This document shows, in pieces, positions 8,651 to 16,819 of a stretch of DNA of 33,968 nucleotides. Source of the stretch: an uncultured Verrucomicrobiales bacterium (GTDB taxonomy: Bacteria > Verrucomicrobiota > Verrucomicrobiia > Verrucomicrobiales > Akkermansiaceae). The position numbers and the translations under genes were made by a program. The notes beneath the pieces are model-generated. The model saw nothing but the letters and a program-made list of their open reading frames with translations, was not told the DNA's origin and did no database searches. The stretch is from the NCBI GenBank assembly GCA_937958875.1, contig CALGMJ010000127.1:1-33968 (forward strand), written 5' to 3'. Position 1 is the first letter of the stretch, and each line of letters opens with the position of its first letter.

Positions 8651-9112
8651 ATGAAAGCAATTACCCTTGCCCTTCTTCCAGTCGCTGCGCTGGTTTCTTG
8701 TACTCATAATAGCACAACTGCTCAACAACCTGTGGGACCAGCTCCGCAGGCGCAGACAGCGAATCCATACGGAATTCCAGGCCAAGCCGATGTCGGCCAA
8801 TACACGCCCGAAGCAGCTCCATATCAGCCAGTCCAACCCATTAATCCTCCTGCCTTACCTCCAGGAGCTTCGGTGCCGCCACCTGTGCTATCCTCACCAA
8901 ATTACCCTTCTCCACCATCGATAGCCCCTCCCCGCACGGTGCCAGGGATTCCAGCTGGAGCCGGCGCTAGCCACACGGTGGTCAAAGGCGACTCCCTCTG
9001 GGGACTTTCACGTAAGTATGGCGTCTCCGCGGATGCCATCCGCCAGGCCAATGGAATGGCTAGCGGTGATAGCATTATCCGCACTGGACAAACATTGCGG
9101 ATTCCACGCTAA
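8651..9112 (+). CDS. LysM-domain lipoprotein
   Basis: A 153-residue exported lipoprotein. The signal peptide ends in the lipobox LVSC with C17 as the lipidated residue. Residues 20-105 are a low-complexity linker rich in Pro, Ala and Gln, and a single LysM domain follows at about 108-151 (HTVVKGDSLWGLSRKYGV ... GQTLRIP), a module that binds peptidoglycan glycan chains. No catalytic domain is attached, so it is probably a wall-binding tether or a structural protein. It has its own terminator 26 nt after the stop codon. Upstream, 8547-8650 holds only a small CTGAAT/ATTCAG inverted repeat (8591-8608). Confidence 0.88.
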   Translation: MKAITLALLPVAALVSCTHNSTTAQQPVGPAPQAQTANPYGIPGQADVGQYTPEAAPYQPVQPINPPALPPGASVPPPVLSSPNYPSPPSIAPPRTVPGIPAGAGASHTVVKGDSLWGLSRKYGVSADAIRQANGMASGDSIIRTGQTLRIPR

Positions 9113-9138
9113 AGCTTCCCATCTTTTTCCATTTCGCT

Positions 9139-9174
9139 AAAAGCGGGCTGAAACAATTTCAGTCCGCTTTTTTT
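9139..9174 (+). terminator. Rho-independent terminator directly before the next start codon
   Basis: AAAAGCGGGCTGAAA (9139-9153) pairs fully with TTTCAGTCCGCTTTT (9157-9171) around a CAA loop, with a single G-U pair and a T-run to 9174. It ends the LysM lipoprotein gene. The ATG of the next gene is only 5 nt further on (9180), so the structure also sits in or over that gene's control region. Confidence 0.9.
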
Positions 9175-9179
9175 CGCTT

Positions 9180-10103
9180 ATGACCTTCGCCCGCTTTTTT
9201 TTCGCACTTTTCTTTCTGCTTCCGCTCTCGGTGAAAGCAGACCTAGAAGCACTCATCCGTCCACTCATGGAAGTTCGTGAACCTGAAGCTTTCGAAGCAG
9301 CTTATCGCGCGGCAGAAAAAGGAGGAGTCCCCCGACAAGCTCTCCTCGAAACACGCTTTCTCTATTTGGTCGATCAAGGCAATGACTCAAAGTTGGCCGC
9401 CTTTTCGAAAGAGCTCAAAGCACACCTCCCTGCGCTCAAAATCAAAGATTCAGTCATCTTTGCGGTCCCGGAAGATTTTCAATCCATCGTCGAATACACC
9501 CTTGCCTTAGCGGCTTTAGAAAACAATCAATCAGTGGATTTTGAAAAACACATTAAAGAAGCCTTCTGGCTGAGCCCTTCGCAGGCTCAAATCTACGCCC
9601 GTCATATCGATGAGGTGCGATTAAAAAAAGCGATGACTCAACTGAAGTTCGACTTCTCTCGTACGATTGAAAAGCAAAGTGATGATAAACGGATCACTCT
9701 CAAACAAGAAATCGGAGACGCTCCAGCGATTCTTTTTCACTTTTGGTCAGCATGGGCCCGGGAGTCACTTGACAGTATGCCTGATTTCTTTGCGACCGCA
9801 GTAGCTTTGGAAAAACATAAAATCCCAGTCGCAAACATTCTTCTAGCCGGAAATGCAGAGGCAAAAAAAACAGCCGATGAACTGCGCTCCGAATGGGGCA
9901 AAGAAGCCAAAGGCAGCTGGCTCATCGACTCAGAAAAAGGAGATCTCGCGAGTCTATTTCGGGTAAAAACTTTCCCAACAGTCGTTCTTCTCTCACGTGA
10001 TGGACTCGTCCTCTTTAACGGCCACCCAAGACAGCTAGAGCTGTGGGATGAGTTAAAGAAATTAAAGCCATCTCTCGTTCGCCCGCAGTCACCAGAGAAA
10101 TGA
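9180..10103 (+). CDS. Exported thioredoxin-fold protein lacking the CXXC motif
   Basis: A 307-residue protein with an N-terminal signal peptide (hydrophobic 5-18, likely cut after VKA20). Residues 21-155 are mostly helical and unrecognised. The C-terminal part (about 170-300) reads as a TlpA/thioredoxin fold: a beta strand with FHFWSAWARESLDSMP at 186-201, and the cis-proline segment FPTVVLLSRDG further on. In TlpA-type proteins the first motif is WATWCGPC; here both cysteines are replaced (A193 and S196), so it should not act as a thiol oxidoreductase. A binding or scaffold role in the periplasm is the natural guess. The stop codon overlaps the next gene's start (ATGA), suggesting coupled translation. 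Confidence 0.7.
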   Translation: MTFARFFFALFFLLPLSVKADLEALIRPLMEVREPEAFEAAYRAAEKGGVPRQALLETRFLYLVDQGNDSKLAAFSKELKAHLPALKIKDSVIFAVPEDFQSIVEYTLALAALENNQSVDFEKHIKEAFWLSPSQAQIYARHIDEVRLKKAMTQLKFDFSRTIEKQSDDKRITLKQEIGDAPAILFHFWSAWARESLDSMPDFFATAVALEKHKIPVANILLAGNAEAKKTADELRSEWGKEAKGSWLIDSEKGDLASLFRVKTFPTVVLLSRDGLVLFNGHPRQLELWDELKKLKPSLVRPQSPEK

Positions 10104-10771
10104 CCATCGAGCTAGGCCTCACCGAGATCACTCTCCTTCCTGAAAAGGCAGCCTACCTTCCAAAAAGCCGGACGTTGGTGGTAGCAGACACTCATATAGG
10201 CAAGTCTGCCACCTTCCGTACAAGAGGTATCCCAATCCCAGAAGGTGATACCTCAGCTGACCTCAACCAAATTTCAGAACTCGCCCAGCGGCTAGATATT
10301 TCTCAACTCGTCATCGCAGGTGATCTTGTCCATTCCCGAGATGGGCTCACTCAAGATATCTTAGCACACTTAGAAGAGTGGCTTTCTGCATTTCCCTTTC
10401 CCGTCATTCTGACCGAGGGTAATCATGATCAGCGCTCTTGGCTCGGCCATTTCCCCCTGAGTTTAAAAACTCAACCGGAACTTGAGCTAGAAAATCTCAT
10501 CATCACCCATGACCCGAATGATTTGAGCCCAGACAACTTTGGAATTGCAGGCCATCTTCACCCAGGGGTGCGGATTAAGGAAAGCTATCGACGGAGCCTG
10601 CGTCAGGCGGGCTTCTTCCTGAAAGCGGGAAAACACCTTATCCTGCCCTCATTTTCGGCATTTACGGGGATGCAGGAGATCCATTTTCAGGAAGAAGATC
10701 GCTTCTTTGCCCCTCTCAGAGATAGAGTTGCAGAGATTCCACGAAATTTGTGTGATAAATTGAAATACTAG
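10100..10771 (+). CDS. pdeM: PdeM-type metallophosphoesterase (ligase-associated DNA damage response endonuclease family)
   Basis: A 223-residue calcineurin-like phosphoesterase. Metal-binding motifs appear in order: ADTHIG (D30, H32), GDLVHSR (D75, H78), GNHD (107-110), THD and GHLHPG. The late segment LILPSFSAFTGM is characteristic of the PdeM family, which in other bacteria sits with an Lhr helicase, DNA ligase and an exonuclease in a DNA-damage cluster. None of those partners is nearby; instead it overlaps the thioredoxin-fold gene by 4 bp. There is no signal peptide, so it should act in the cytoplasm. Family placement is fairly firm, physiological role is not. Confidence 0.78.
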   Translation: MTIELGLTEITLLPEKAAYLPKSRTLVVADTHIGKSATFRTRGIPIPEGDTSADLNQISELAQRLDISQLVIAGDLVHSRDGLTQDILAHLEEWLSAFPFPVILTEGNHDQRSWLGHFPLSLKTQPELELENLIITHDPNDLSPDNFGIAGHLHPGVRIKESYRRSLRQAGFFLKAGKHLILPSFSAFTGMQEIHFQEEDRFFAPLRDRVAEIPRNLCDKLKY

Positions 10772-10836
10772 CTCTTTAGCCAGTTCGATAGCTTGTGGCG
10801 CTCTAAGAAACACCGTAACGTCATAAGACAAACACA

Positions 10837-13800
10837 ATGATCCGATTATTTTTCATACTATTGATGAGTGGAATCACCCTCATTGCAGCCCCTAACGACT
10901 CCCTCGTTTCGCTCTGGACTCTTGATGAAAGCGCAAATGATTCAGCCACTGCTGGTAACAGTAGTGATAATGGCACCTTCGTCGGCGCACCGTCTTATAC
11001 TCCCGGAATTTTTGGCCAAGCAGCCGCTCTGGATGGGACAAATTATATTTCAATTCCAAACTCGAGTGACGTTGATGGAAGCAGCGGATCCATCACAGTT
11101 TCGACCTGGGCTAGACTAAACGTTCCCGGTGAATTCAATACCTCCTGGCAAACTATCGCAGCTAAGGGTCAGGGCACCCAGTGGCGTCTTTCCCGAAACA
11201 GCTCATCTAATGGAGTTGCATGGGCGGGTGGAACAAATAGCGAGATCCGCTCTGGTGACATTAGCGATGGCGAATGGCATCATGTGGTAGGGGTGACGAT
11301 CGGCGATGAGGAAACACGCCTCTATCTCGATGGAGCCTTAATCGCAGTGGGCGATAATCCTACCATCAATCCTGGTAATGGCGATTTATGGATCGGTAAT
11401 AATCCAGGAGTTGTGACCCGCTTCTGGGTTGGAGCTATTGATGACGTAGGTATTTTCAACGAAGCTCTTACTCCTGATCAAATCTCCGCCATTCACTCAC
11501 TTGGCACGGATGATCGTTTCAACTACTCCCTCACACAACTCAACGAGCTTTTTCAAATTCATACCTGTGAACAGGAAACCGCAGTCACGATCGGCGACTA
11601 CCAATGGAAATTTCTAGCTCAGGCCCCAAACGATAATAGAACTTTCGTGCGTCTTAGCCCTGATGGATCAGGGGTGGTAGCCAGTATTGGACCAGCCATC
11701 ACCAGCTTTTCTGCCGACCACCCAGTCATTCCTGCAGGTTTACCAATCACATTAACATGGGCTGTCGATCCTTCCGCGACGAATCTCAGCATCGAGCCTG
11801 ACATTGGAGATGTAGGTTCTCTCACCGATGCTGCCGGTAATGGCAGCATCACTTTAAACCCCGGACCGAGTGTCACCACAAACTATATCCTCTCTGCAGT
11901 CTCCGCGATCGGAACAAATGAAAATAGCATTTCAGTAGAGGTGACTGATGATCCCATCATCGAAAGCTTCACCACCACTGCGGGCATTGTGCAAAGCGGG
12001 GAAAGCATCACACTTCAGTGGACAACATTGAATGCGACTGACATTACCTTAAACGGAAATACGGTAGCCGCATCAGGCTCACAAAGTTTTACAATTAACC
12101 AGTCGATGACCTTTACTCTGGAGGCATCAAATGGCGAAGGTCGCGAAACTTTTACGAGAACGATTAACCTTGGAAATCCTGGGGATCCTTTTCTGAACGA
12201 ATTCCTCACCAACAATAATAATGGTTTTCGAGATCTAAATGACCCTGAAGATTCCGGCGATTACGATTGGATTGAAATCTCAAACCCCGGGAACACTCCT
12301 ATCGAAATTAACGGTCAGTATTATCTCACTGACGACGCTGAAGACCTAACGAAATGGCAAATCCCGAATCAAACGATTGGAGTCAACGATTACCTCGTTT
12401 TCTTTGCCTCAAACGAAGACCCCGCTCCCTCGAATAGACATACCAACTTCGCTCTGAGCAATAATGGTGAATACCTAGCTCTGGTGAAATCCGAAGGCGG
12501 AACCACCACCATCCTTACAGAGTTTAATGAATACCCGCGCCAGTTTTTGAATACTAGCTTCGCCGCGACTTCAGACTACAGCGCTTTTGAATATCACCCC
12601 ACCCCGACCCCCGCAGCACCGAATACGGGAGAAGGTTTTATCGATTACGTTCGCGATATCAAATTCTCTATCGACCGCGGGATTTATGAAACTCCTCAGA
12701 GTATCGATATCACCTCAAAAACTTCTGGATTCGATATCATTTACACCACTGATGGATCTGAACCGAGTGCGGATAATGGCACCTTCCTCGCTGCTGGAAC
12801 TCCTTTCACAGCCTCCACCACTACCACCCTACGAGCGATCGGCATCAAGAGAAACTGCCTCCCGACTTCGGTAAATACTCAAACTTATATTTTCCTCGAC
12901 GAGGTCCTCGATCAACCACGCCGTCCATTTGGGTGGCCAGTGGCAGATATCAACACTCAGGTCTTTGATTACGAAATGAGGTCAGCCTCACGAATTGATA
13001 CCACAGACGAGAATTTAAAAAATGCCCTTCAAACAATCCCATCCATTTCGATTGTCACGGATCGGCAAAATCTCATTAACGAAAATACTGGTATTTACGT
13101 AAATCCACGAGGGAAAGGCCGAGACTGGGAACGTGAAAGCTCTCTCGAATTCATTTACCCTCCTGGATATGTCAGCCCTGATGGCATTCAAGAAGACATC
13201 CAGATCAATATGGGACTGAGGATCCGCGGAGGCGCTTCACGGAACCCGACTAACCCGAAACACGCCTTCCGCTTCATCTTCCGACGTGAGTATGGAGACT
13301 CGAAGTTCGAATATCCTCTTTTTGGGAACGAAGGAGTAGATGAATTTAATATTCTGGATCTCAGAACGCCTCAAAACTACTCATGGTCATTCAAAACACC
13401 AGGATCTAGCATCAACACCACCGGAGATTTCGGAAGAAAGAATACCTTCCTTCGCGAAGTCTCAGCCCGTGACACTCAGAGAGACATGGGCGTTCCCTAC
13501 ACGCGCTCACGTTACTATCACCTCTACCTCAACGGCCTTTATTGGGGACTTTTCATGACTCAAGAGCGAGTGGAGGAAAACTATGGCGCGTCATACCTTC
13601 CCGGTGGGGACGAAGATGATTTCGATGTCCTAAAATCTGCTGGAGGATCTGAGGGCTATGTCACGGAAGCCAGCGATGGAAATAATGTCGACTGGATGAT
13701 CACATATGACCTCACTGCAGATGTCTTCACTGCAGATCCTGACGACAACTCATTTTACTACCAACTTCAGGGCTTAGACAGTAACGGGCTGCGCGACCCT

Positions 13801-15588
13801 AATTTACCAGTTTATCTGGATGTCGATAATTTGATTAAATACATGCTGTTAGTCTTCCATAACGGCTCCTTTGATTCCCCCCTCTCGACTTTCATCGATG
13901 TATCAAACAACTGGTTCGCCATCAGAAACCGGGAACGAGATGATTTAGGGTGGCAATTTTTTGCCCATGACATGGAGCACAGCTTAGGATCATGGACGAG
14001 CAGCTTTAATGACAATGAGCGCGATGATCGGACTGGTCCATTTTGGCTCACTGGCTGGCCGGGACGAAAAGGTGACTTCTCACGGACTAACCCTCAATAT
14101 ATGCACCAGCATCTCCTCACGAACAATGAGTATCGCCTTCGCTTCTCAGATATCGTGCAAGCTTCCTTCTTCAATGATGGCGTCTTCGTGGAAGAAAATT
14201 ACCTCGAACGAATCGCAAAACGGAAAAATCTTGTCGCTCAGGTCATTGATGCCGAGGCCGCTCGCTGGGGAGATACACAAACCAGAGACAGCCTCGCTCG
14301 TAACGAGTGGGAGATTGCGGTAGAGAGTATGGAAAGCTATTTCGATGGGCGAATCGATAAAGTATTAGAACAACTCCATGGGGACGGACTCTTCCCAAGT
14401 TCATCAGAAAATAATGCGCCCATCCTTTCACAGCACGGTGGAGGGATCCTACCCGGGTTTACCCTCACACTGACAAATCCGAATCAGGATGCGAACAATA
14501 ATGGGGATCCAGATGGCACCATTTTCTATACCCTTGATGGTACCGACCCACGTGCTCCAGGCGGAGAAAATGTTGGGATTAATGGGGAATCCCCTATCAC
14601 TATCAATGGGCCAGTGACTGTCAAAGCACGCACCAGAATCAGTGCCTCGAATTGGTCCCCACTCAGTGAGGCGATTTTTGTCACTGGCGATACCCCGGCT
14701 CCTGGAGAGTTGGTCATCAGCGAGATTAACTATCACCCCGCTGATCCTACCAATGCAGAAACCGCAGCTGGGGCAGCCTTGACTCCTCCGGAGAACTTCG
14801 ATGATGAGGATTTTGAATTTATCGAAATCCAAAATGTTTCGGCAAAATCTCTCGATCTTAGTGAAGTCATCTTAGGCTCCACCAATATCAATCATGCCTT
14901 CATCGACGAAGAAAATGATCTTACCAACCTCGTCCTCGAACCTGGCAATCGCATCGTCATCCCAAGAAAAACAACTGCTTTCGAAATTCGCTATCCAAAC
15001 AGCAATTTCTTGAGTGATTACGCGGGCGAACTCTCAAATAATACCGACCAAGTCAGGCTCACCCTTCAAGATGGAACCGTCCTCTTCAGCACCACCTATC
15101 GTGATGATGATGGCTGGCCAGAAACTGCCGATGGCGATGGGCGTAGTCTCGTCTTAGTCGATGCCACATTACCAAATTCTCCTGACGGCTGGCGGATCAG
15201 TATCACTGATAACGGAAACCCTGCTGAGTCCGATAGCGAAAACTTTGTCGCTGCGGCAAATGGAGATGATAATGGAAACGGCATTGAAAACATTCTCGAA
15301 GCTGTCCTTCGTGACGCTAGTGGAAACTATGTCACTCCAATTCCGGGAACGATGAAAGATGGTGGGCAGACCTACTTCACGATTACCTTAGAGCGTTATC
15401 TCCCGTTGGATAATATCAAAGTGGAAATTCAGGAAAGCCAGAATGCAGAGAACTGGAGTACAAGCGCTCTCATTCTGGAATCTAGCGAAGCGCTCGATGG
15501 AGGAATCATCCGCGAGATTTATCGATCAGTTGAACCCACGACGACTCAGCAGCGTGACTTTGTGCGAGTGCGGGCGAGCTTGCGCTAA
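10837..15588 (+). CDS. Giant exported LamG-like/Ig-like/lamin-tail/CotH mosaic protein
   Basis: A 1583-residue secreted protein with a signal peptide (about 1-18). Approximate order: concanavalin/LamG-like domain (20-225, with DGEWHHVVGV and RLYLDGALIA), two Ig-like repeats (285-440), lamin-tail domain (450-575, YDWIEISNPG), chitobiase-like C-terminal module (625-690, IIYTTDGSEPS), CotH kinase-like domain (730-1175, GLRIRGGASR and FAHDMEHSLG near 1041), a second chitobiase-like module (1205-1286, FYTLDGTDP), a second lamin-tail domain (1288-1437, FEFIEIQNVS) and a C-terminal beta region ending RDFVRVRASLR. CotH proteins are atypical secretory kinases; whether this one phosphorylates anything is unknown. 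Such mosaics are common in Verrucomicrobiota and Planctomycetota and suggest a surface role. It has no obvious operon partner. Confidence 0.85.
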   Translation: MIRLFFILLMSGITLIAAPNDSLVSLWTLDESANDSATAGNSSDNGTFVGAPSYTPGIFGQAAALDGTNYISIPNSSDVDGSSGSITVSTWARLNVPGEFNTSWQTIAAKGQGTQWRLSRNSSSNGVAWAGGTNSEIRSGDISDGEWHHVVGVTIGDEETRLYLDGALIAVGDNPTINPGNGDLWIGNNPGVVTRFWVGAIDDVGIFNEALTPDQISAIHSLGTDDRFNYSLTQLNELFQIHTCEQETAVTIGDYQWKFLAQAPNDNRTFVRLSPDGSGVVASIGPAITSFSADHPVIPAGLPITLTWAVDPSATNLSIEPDIGDVGSLTDAAGNGSITLNPGPSVTTNYILSAVSAIGTNENSISVEVTDDPIIESFTTTAGIVQSGESITLQWTTLNATDITLNGNTVAASGSQSFTINQSMTFTLEASNGEGRETFTRTINLGNPGDPFLNEFLTNNNNGFRDLNDPEDSGDYDWIEISNPGNTPIEINGQYYLTDDAEDLTKWQIPNQTIGVNDYLVFFASNEDPAPSNRHTNFALSNNGEYLALVKSEGGTTTILTEFNEYPRQFLNTSFAATSDYSAFEYHPTPTPAAPNTGEGFIDYVRDIKFSIDRGIYETPQSIDITSKTSGFDIIYTTDGSEPSADNGTFLAAGTPFTASTTTTLRAIGIKRNCLPTSVNTQTYIFLDEVLDQPRRPFGWPVADINTQVFDYEMRSASRIDTTDENLKNALQTIPSISIVTDRQNLINENTGIYVNPRGKGRDWERESSLEFIYPPGYVSPDGIQEDIQINMGLRIRGGASRNPTNPKHAFRFIFRREYGDSKFEYPLFGNEGVDEFNILDLRTPQNYSWSFKTPGSSINTTGDFGRKNTFLREVSARDTQRDMGVPYTRSRYYHLYLNGLYWGLFMTQERVEENYGASYLPGGDEDDFDVLKSAGGSEGYVTEASDGNNVDWMITYDLTADVFTADPDDNSFYYQLQGLDSNGLRDPNLPVYLDVDNLIKYMLLVFHNGSFDSPLSTFIDVSNNWFAIRNRERDDLGWQFFAHDMEHSLGSWTSSFNDNERDDRTGPFWLTGWPGRKGDFSRTNPQYMHQHLLTNNEYRLRFSDIVQASFFNDGVFVEENYLERIAKRKNLVAQVIDAEAARWGDTQTRDSLARNEWEIAVESMESYFDGRIDKVLEQLHGDGLFPSSSENNAPILSQHGGGILPGFTLTLTNPNQDANNNGDPDGTIFYTLDGTDPRAPGGENVGINGESPITINGPVTVKARTRISASNWSPLSEAIFVTGDTPAPGELVISEINYHPADPTNAETAAGAALTPPENFDDEDFEFIEIQNVSAKSLDLSEVILGSTNINHAFIDEENDLTNLVLEPGNRIVIPRKTTAFEIRYPNSNFLSDYAGELSNNTDQVRLTLQDGTVLFSTTYRDDDGWPETADGDGRSLVLVDATLPNSPDGWRISITDNGNPAESDSENFVAAANGDDNGNGIENILEAVLRDASGNYVTPIPGTMKDGGQTYFTITLERYLPLDNIKVEIQESQNAENWSTSALILESSEALDGGIIREIYRSVEPTTTQQRDFVRVRASLR

Positions 15589-15612
15589 CGCATGAAAATT
15601 GCATTAAATAAA

Positions 15613-15650
15613 TTGACTCCTAAGGGTTTTAACGCGATTAATTCGCGTTA
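15613..15650 (+). promoter_or_regulatory. Promoter overlaid by a perfect palindrome before the zinc-uptake operon
   Basis: TTGACT (15613-15618) and ATTAAT (15637-15642) are 18 nt apart. Perfect 8-bp arms TAACGCGA (15630-15637) and TCGCGTTA (15643-15650) surround the 5-nt centre TTAAT, so the palindrome is centred on the -10 box. Transcription starting about 7 nt past the -10 would begin at or next to the ATG (15650), i.e. a leaderless or nearly leaderless mRNA. The position is that of a repressor operator. The sequence does not match the Zur boxes I know (E. coli or Bacillus), so the regulator is unidentified; a metal-responsive one is inferred from the genes controlled. Confidence 0.55.
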
Positions 15651-16807
15651 TGCCCGAATATAAAATCGTCCCCCTTAGCCTAGCGCTATTAACTCTGAAA
15701 GCTGCTGGCGAATTTACCCTCGACCCCACTCTTCATATTAATGGCGTGATTGGGGAAACCTCTGCCTCTTCTGTGGCAGATGTCGCGACTCACGAGCATG
15801 ACCCGAATAACAACTTCGCCCTTCAGGGAGCCGAAGTTGGCCTCAATCTAAAACTTGATGATTGGCTGGCTGGCTTTGCCAATATTAACACCTTCACCAC
15901 TGAGGACCATGAACTGGAGAGCGAATGGGAAGAAGGCTTCTTAAAATTCATTACCCCAATTGGTCTTGAGGTCAGAGGCGGACGTTTTTTGAATCGCGTC
16001 GGGCTTCAAAACCACATCCATCTCCACGGCTGGCGTTTCGTAAATGCCAACCTGACTACATCTACCTTTTTAGGAGAAGAAGGCCTTACCACTGAAGGCG
16101 GTGAACTCACTTGGAGTCGGGAATTTGATCAATCCCTCTTCGCCCTTACTGGAAGTTTTGGAAACGCAGCTCTTCACTCTGAAGAAGAAGGTGAAGAAGA
16201 AGAGGAAGAACATTCCGAAAGCCTCGAAAATGCTTTCTTTGCTGACGAAGTCATCACCGCAAGGATGCTCTACCGGTATCGCAATACCGACTTCCATCAA
16301 CATCAGTTTGGACTCAATGGAGCTTGGGGTGAAAATGGCTTTGGAGTCGGAAATGACACCTCTCTCTACTCCTTTGACTACACCTATACATGGCGTGAAA
16401 ATGGTCTCGAAGCCGGTGGTCGCGAACTCTCTCTTGGACTGGAGCTGACCTACCGGGATGTCGAATGGACCCATCCTGAAAATGCTCTCAACCAGGGAAG
16501 CACTGGCCAGAGCAGTATTATGGTATTTTCACAATACCGCTTCCATGAAGACTGGTCCATCGCGGCTCGTTTCGAACACCTCCAGGGCCGGCAGGCCGGA
16601 GCAGAACTTGATGACGGGGTGACTGAATACGCCTTCGACATCGAAGAAAGAGATCGCCTTTCCCTCGCCCTCACACGGGAATTCGAACTCGGAAATTTGG
16701 ACTCATACGCCCGCCTCCAGTATGACCATGATGATCTCGAAGGATCATCTGAAAATACAGTCTGGCTTCAATTCGGCTTCAACTACGGCGATCGCGAAAT
16801 TCGTTAA
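15650..16807 (+). CDS. Outer-membrane beta-barrel protein, probable zinc/metal entry component
   Basis: A 385-residue protein with a signal peptide (hydrophobic 6-19) followed by alternating amphipathic strands typical of an outer-membrane barrel, ending in a short strand WLQFGFNYG. It is rich in putative metal ligands: VATHEHD (46-51), NHIHLHGW (121-128), an acidic loop with two His at 176-191 (8 or more consecutive-type Glu) and DFHQHQF (214-220). No TonB box or plug domain is visible, so it resembles a porin-like barrel rather than a TonB-dependent receptor. It is the first gene of the zinc importer operon, 12 bp before the binding-protein gene, which makes metal passage or capture its likely job. 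I recall similar barrels beside ZnuA-like genes in other bacteria but cannot name a family. Confidence 0.7.
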   Translation: MPEYKIVPLSLALLTLKAAGEFTLDPTLHINGVIGETSASSVADVATHEHDPNNNFALQGAEVGLNLKLDDWLAGFANINTFTTEDHELESEWEEGFLKFITPIGLEVRGGRFLNRVGLQNHIHLHGWRFVNANLTTSTFLGEEGLTTEGGELTWSREFDQSLFALTGSFGNAALHSEEEGEEEEEEHSESLENAFFADEVITARMLYRYRNTDFHQHQFGLNGAWGENGFGVGNDTSLYSFDYTYTWRENGLEAGGRELSLGLELTYRDVEWTHPENALNQGSTGQSSIMVFSQYRFHEDWSIAARFEHLQGRQAGAELDDGVTEYAFDIEERDRLSLALTREFELGNLDSYARLQYDHDDLEGSSENTVWLQFGFNYGDREIR

Positions 16808-16819
16808 ATCTAATCCACT

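Noticed and set aside
14449-14832. 127-codon minus-strand frame inside the CotH gene
   Set aside because: The plus-strand frame encodes the chitobiase-like and lamin-tail modules without interruption.
16070-16474. 134-codon minus-strand frame opposite the outer-membrane barrel gene
   Set aside because: Phe-rich runs are the antisense of the Glu-rich loop; no independent coding signs.
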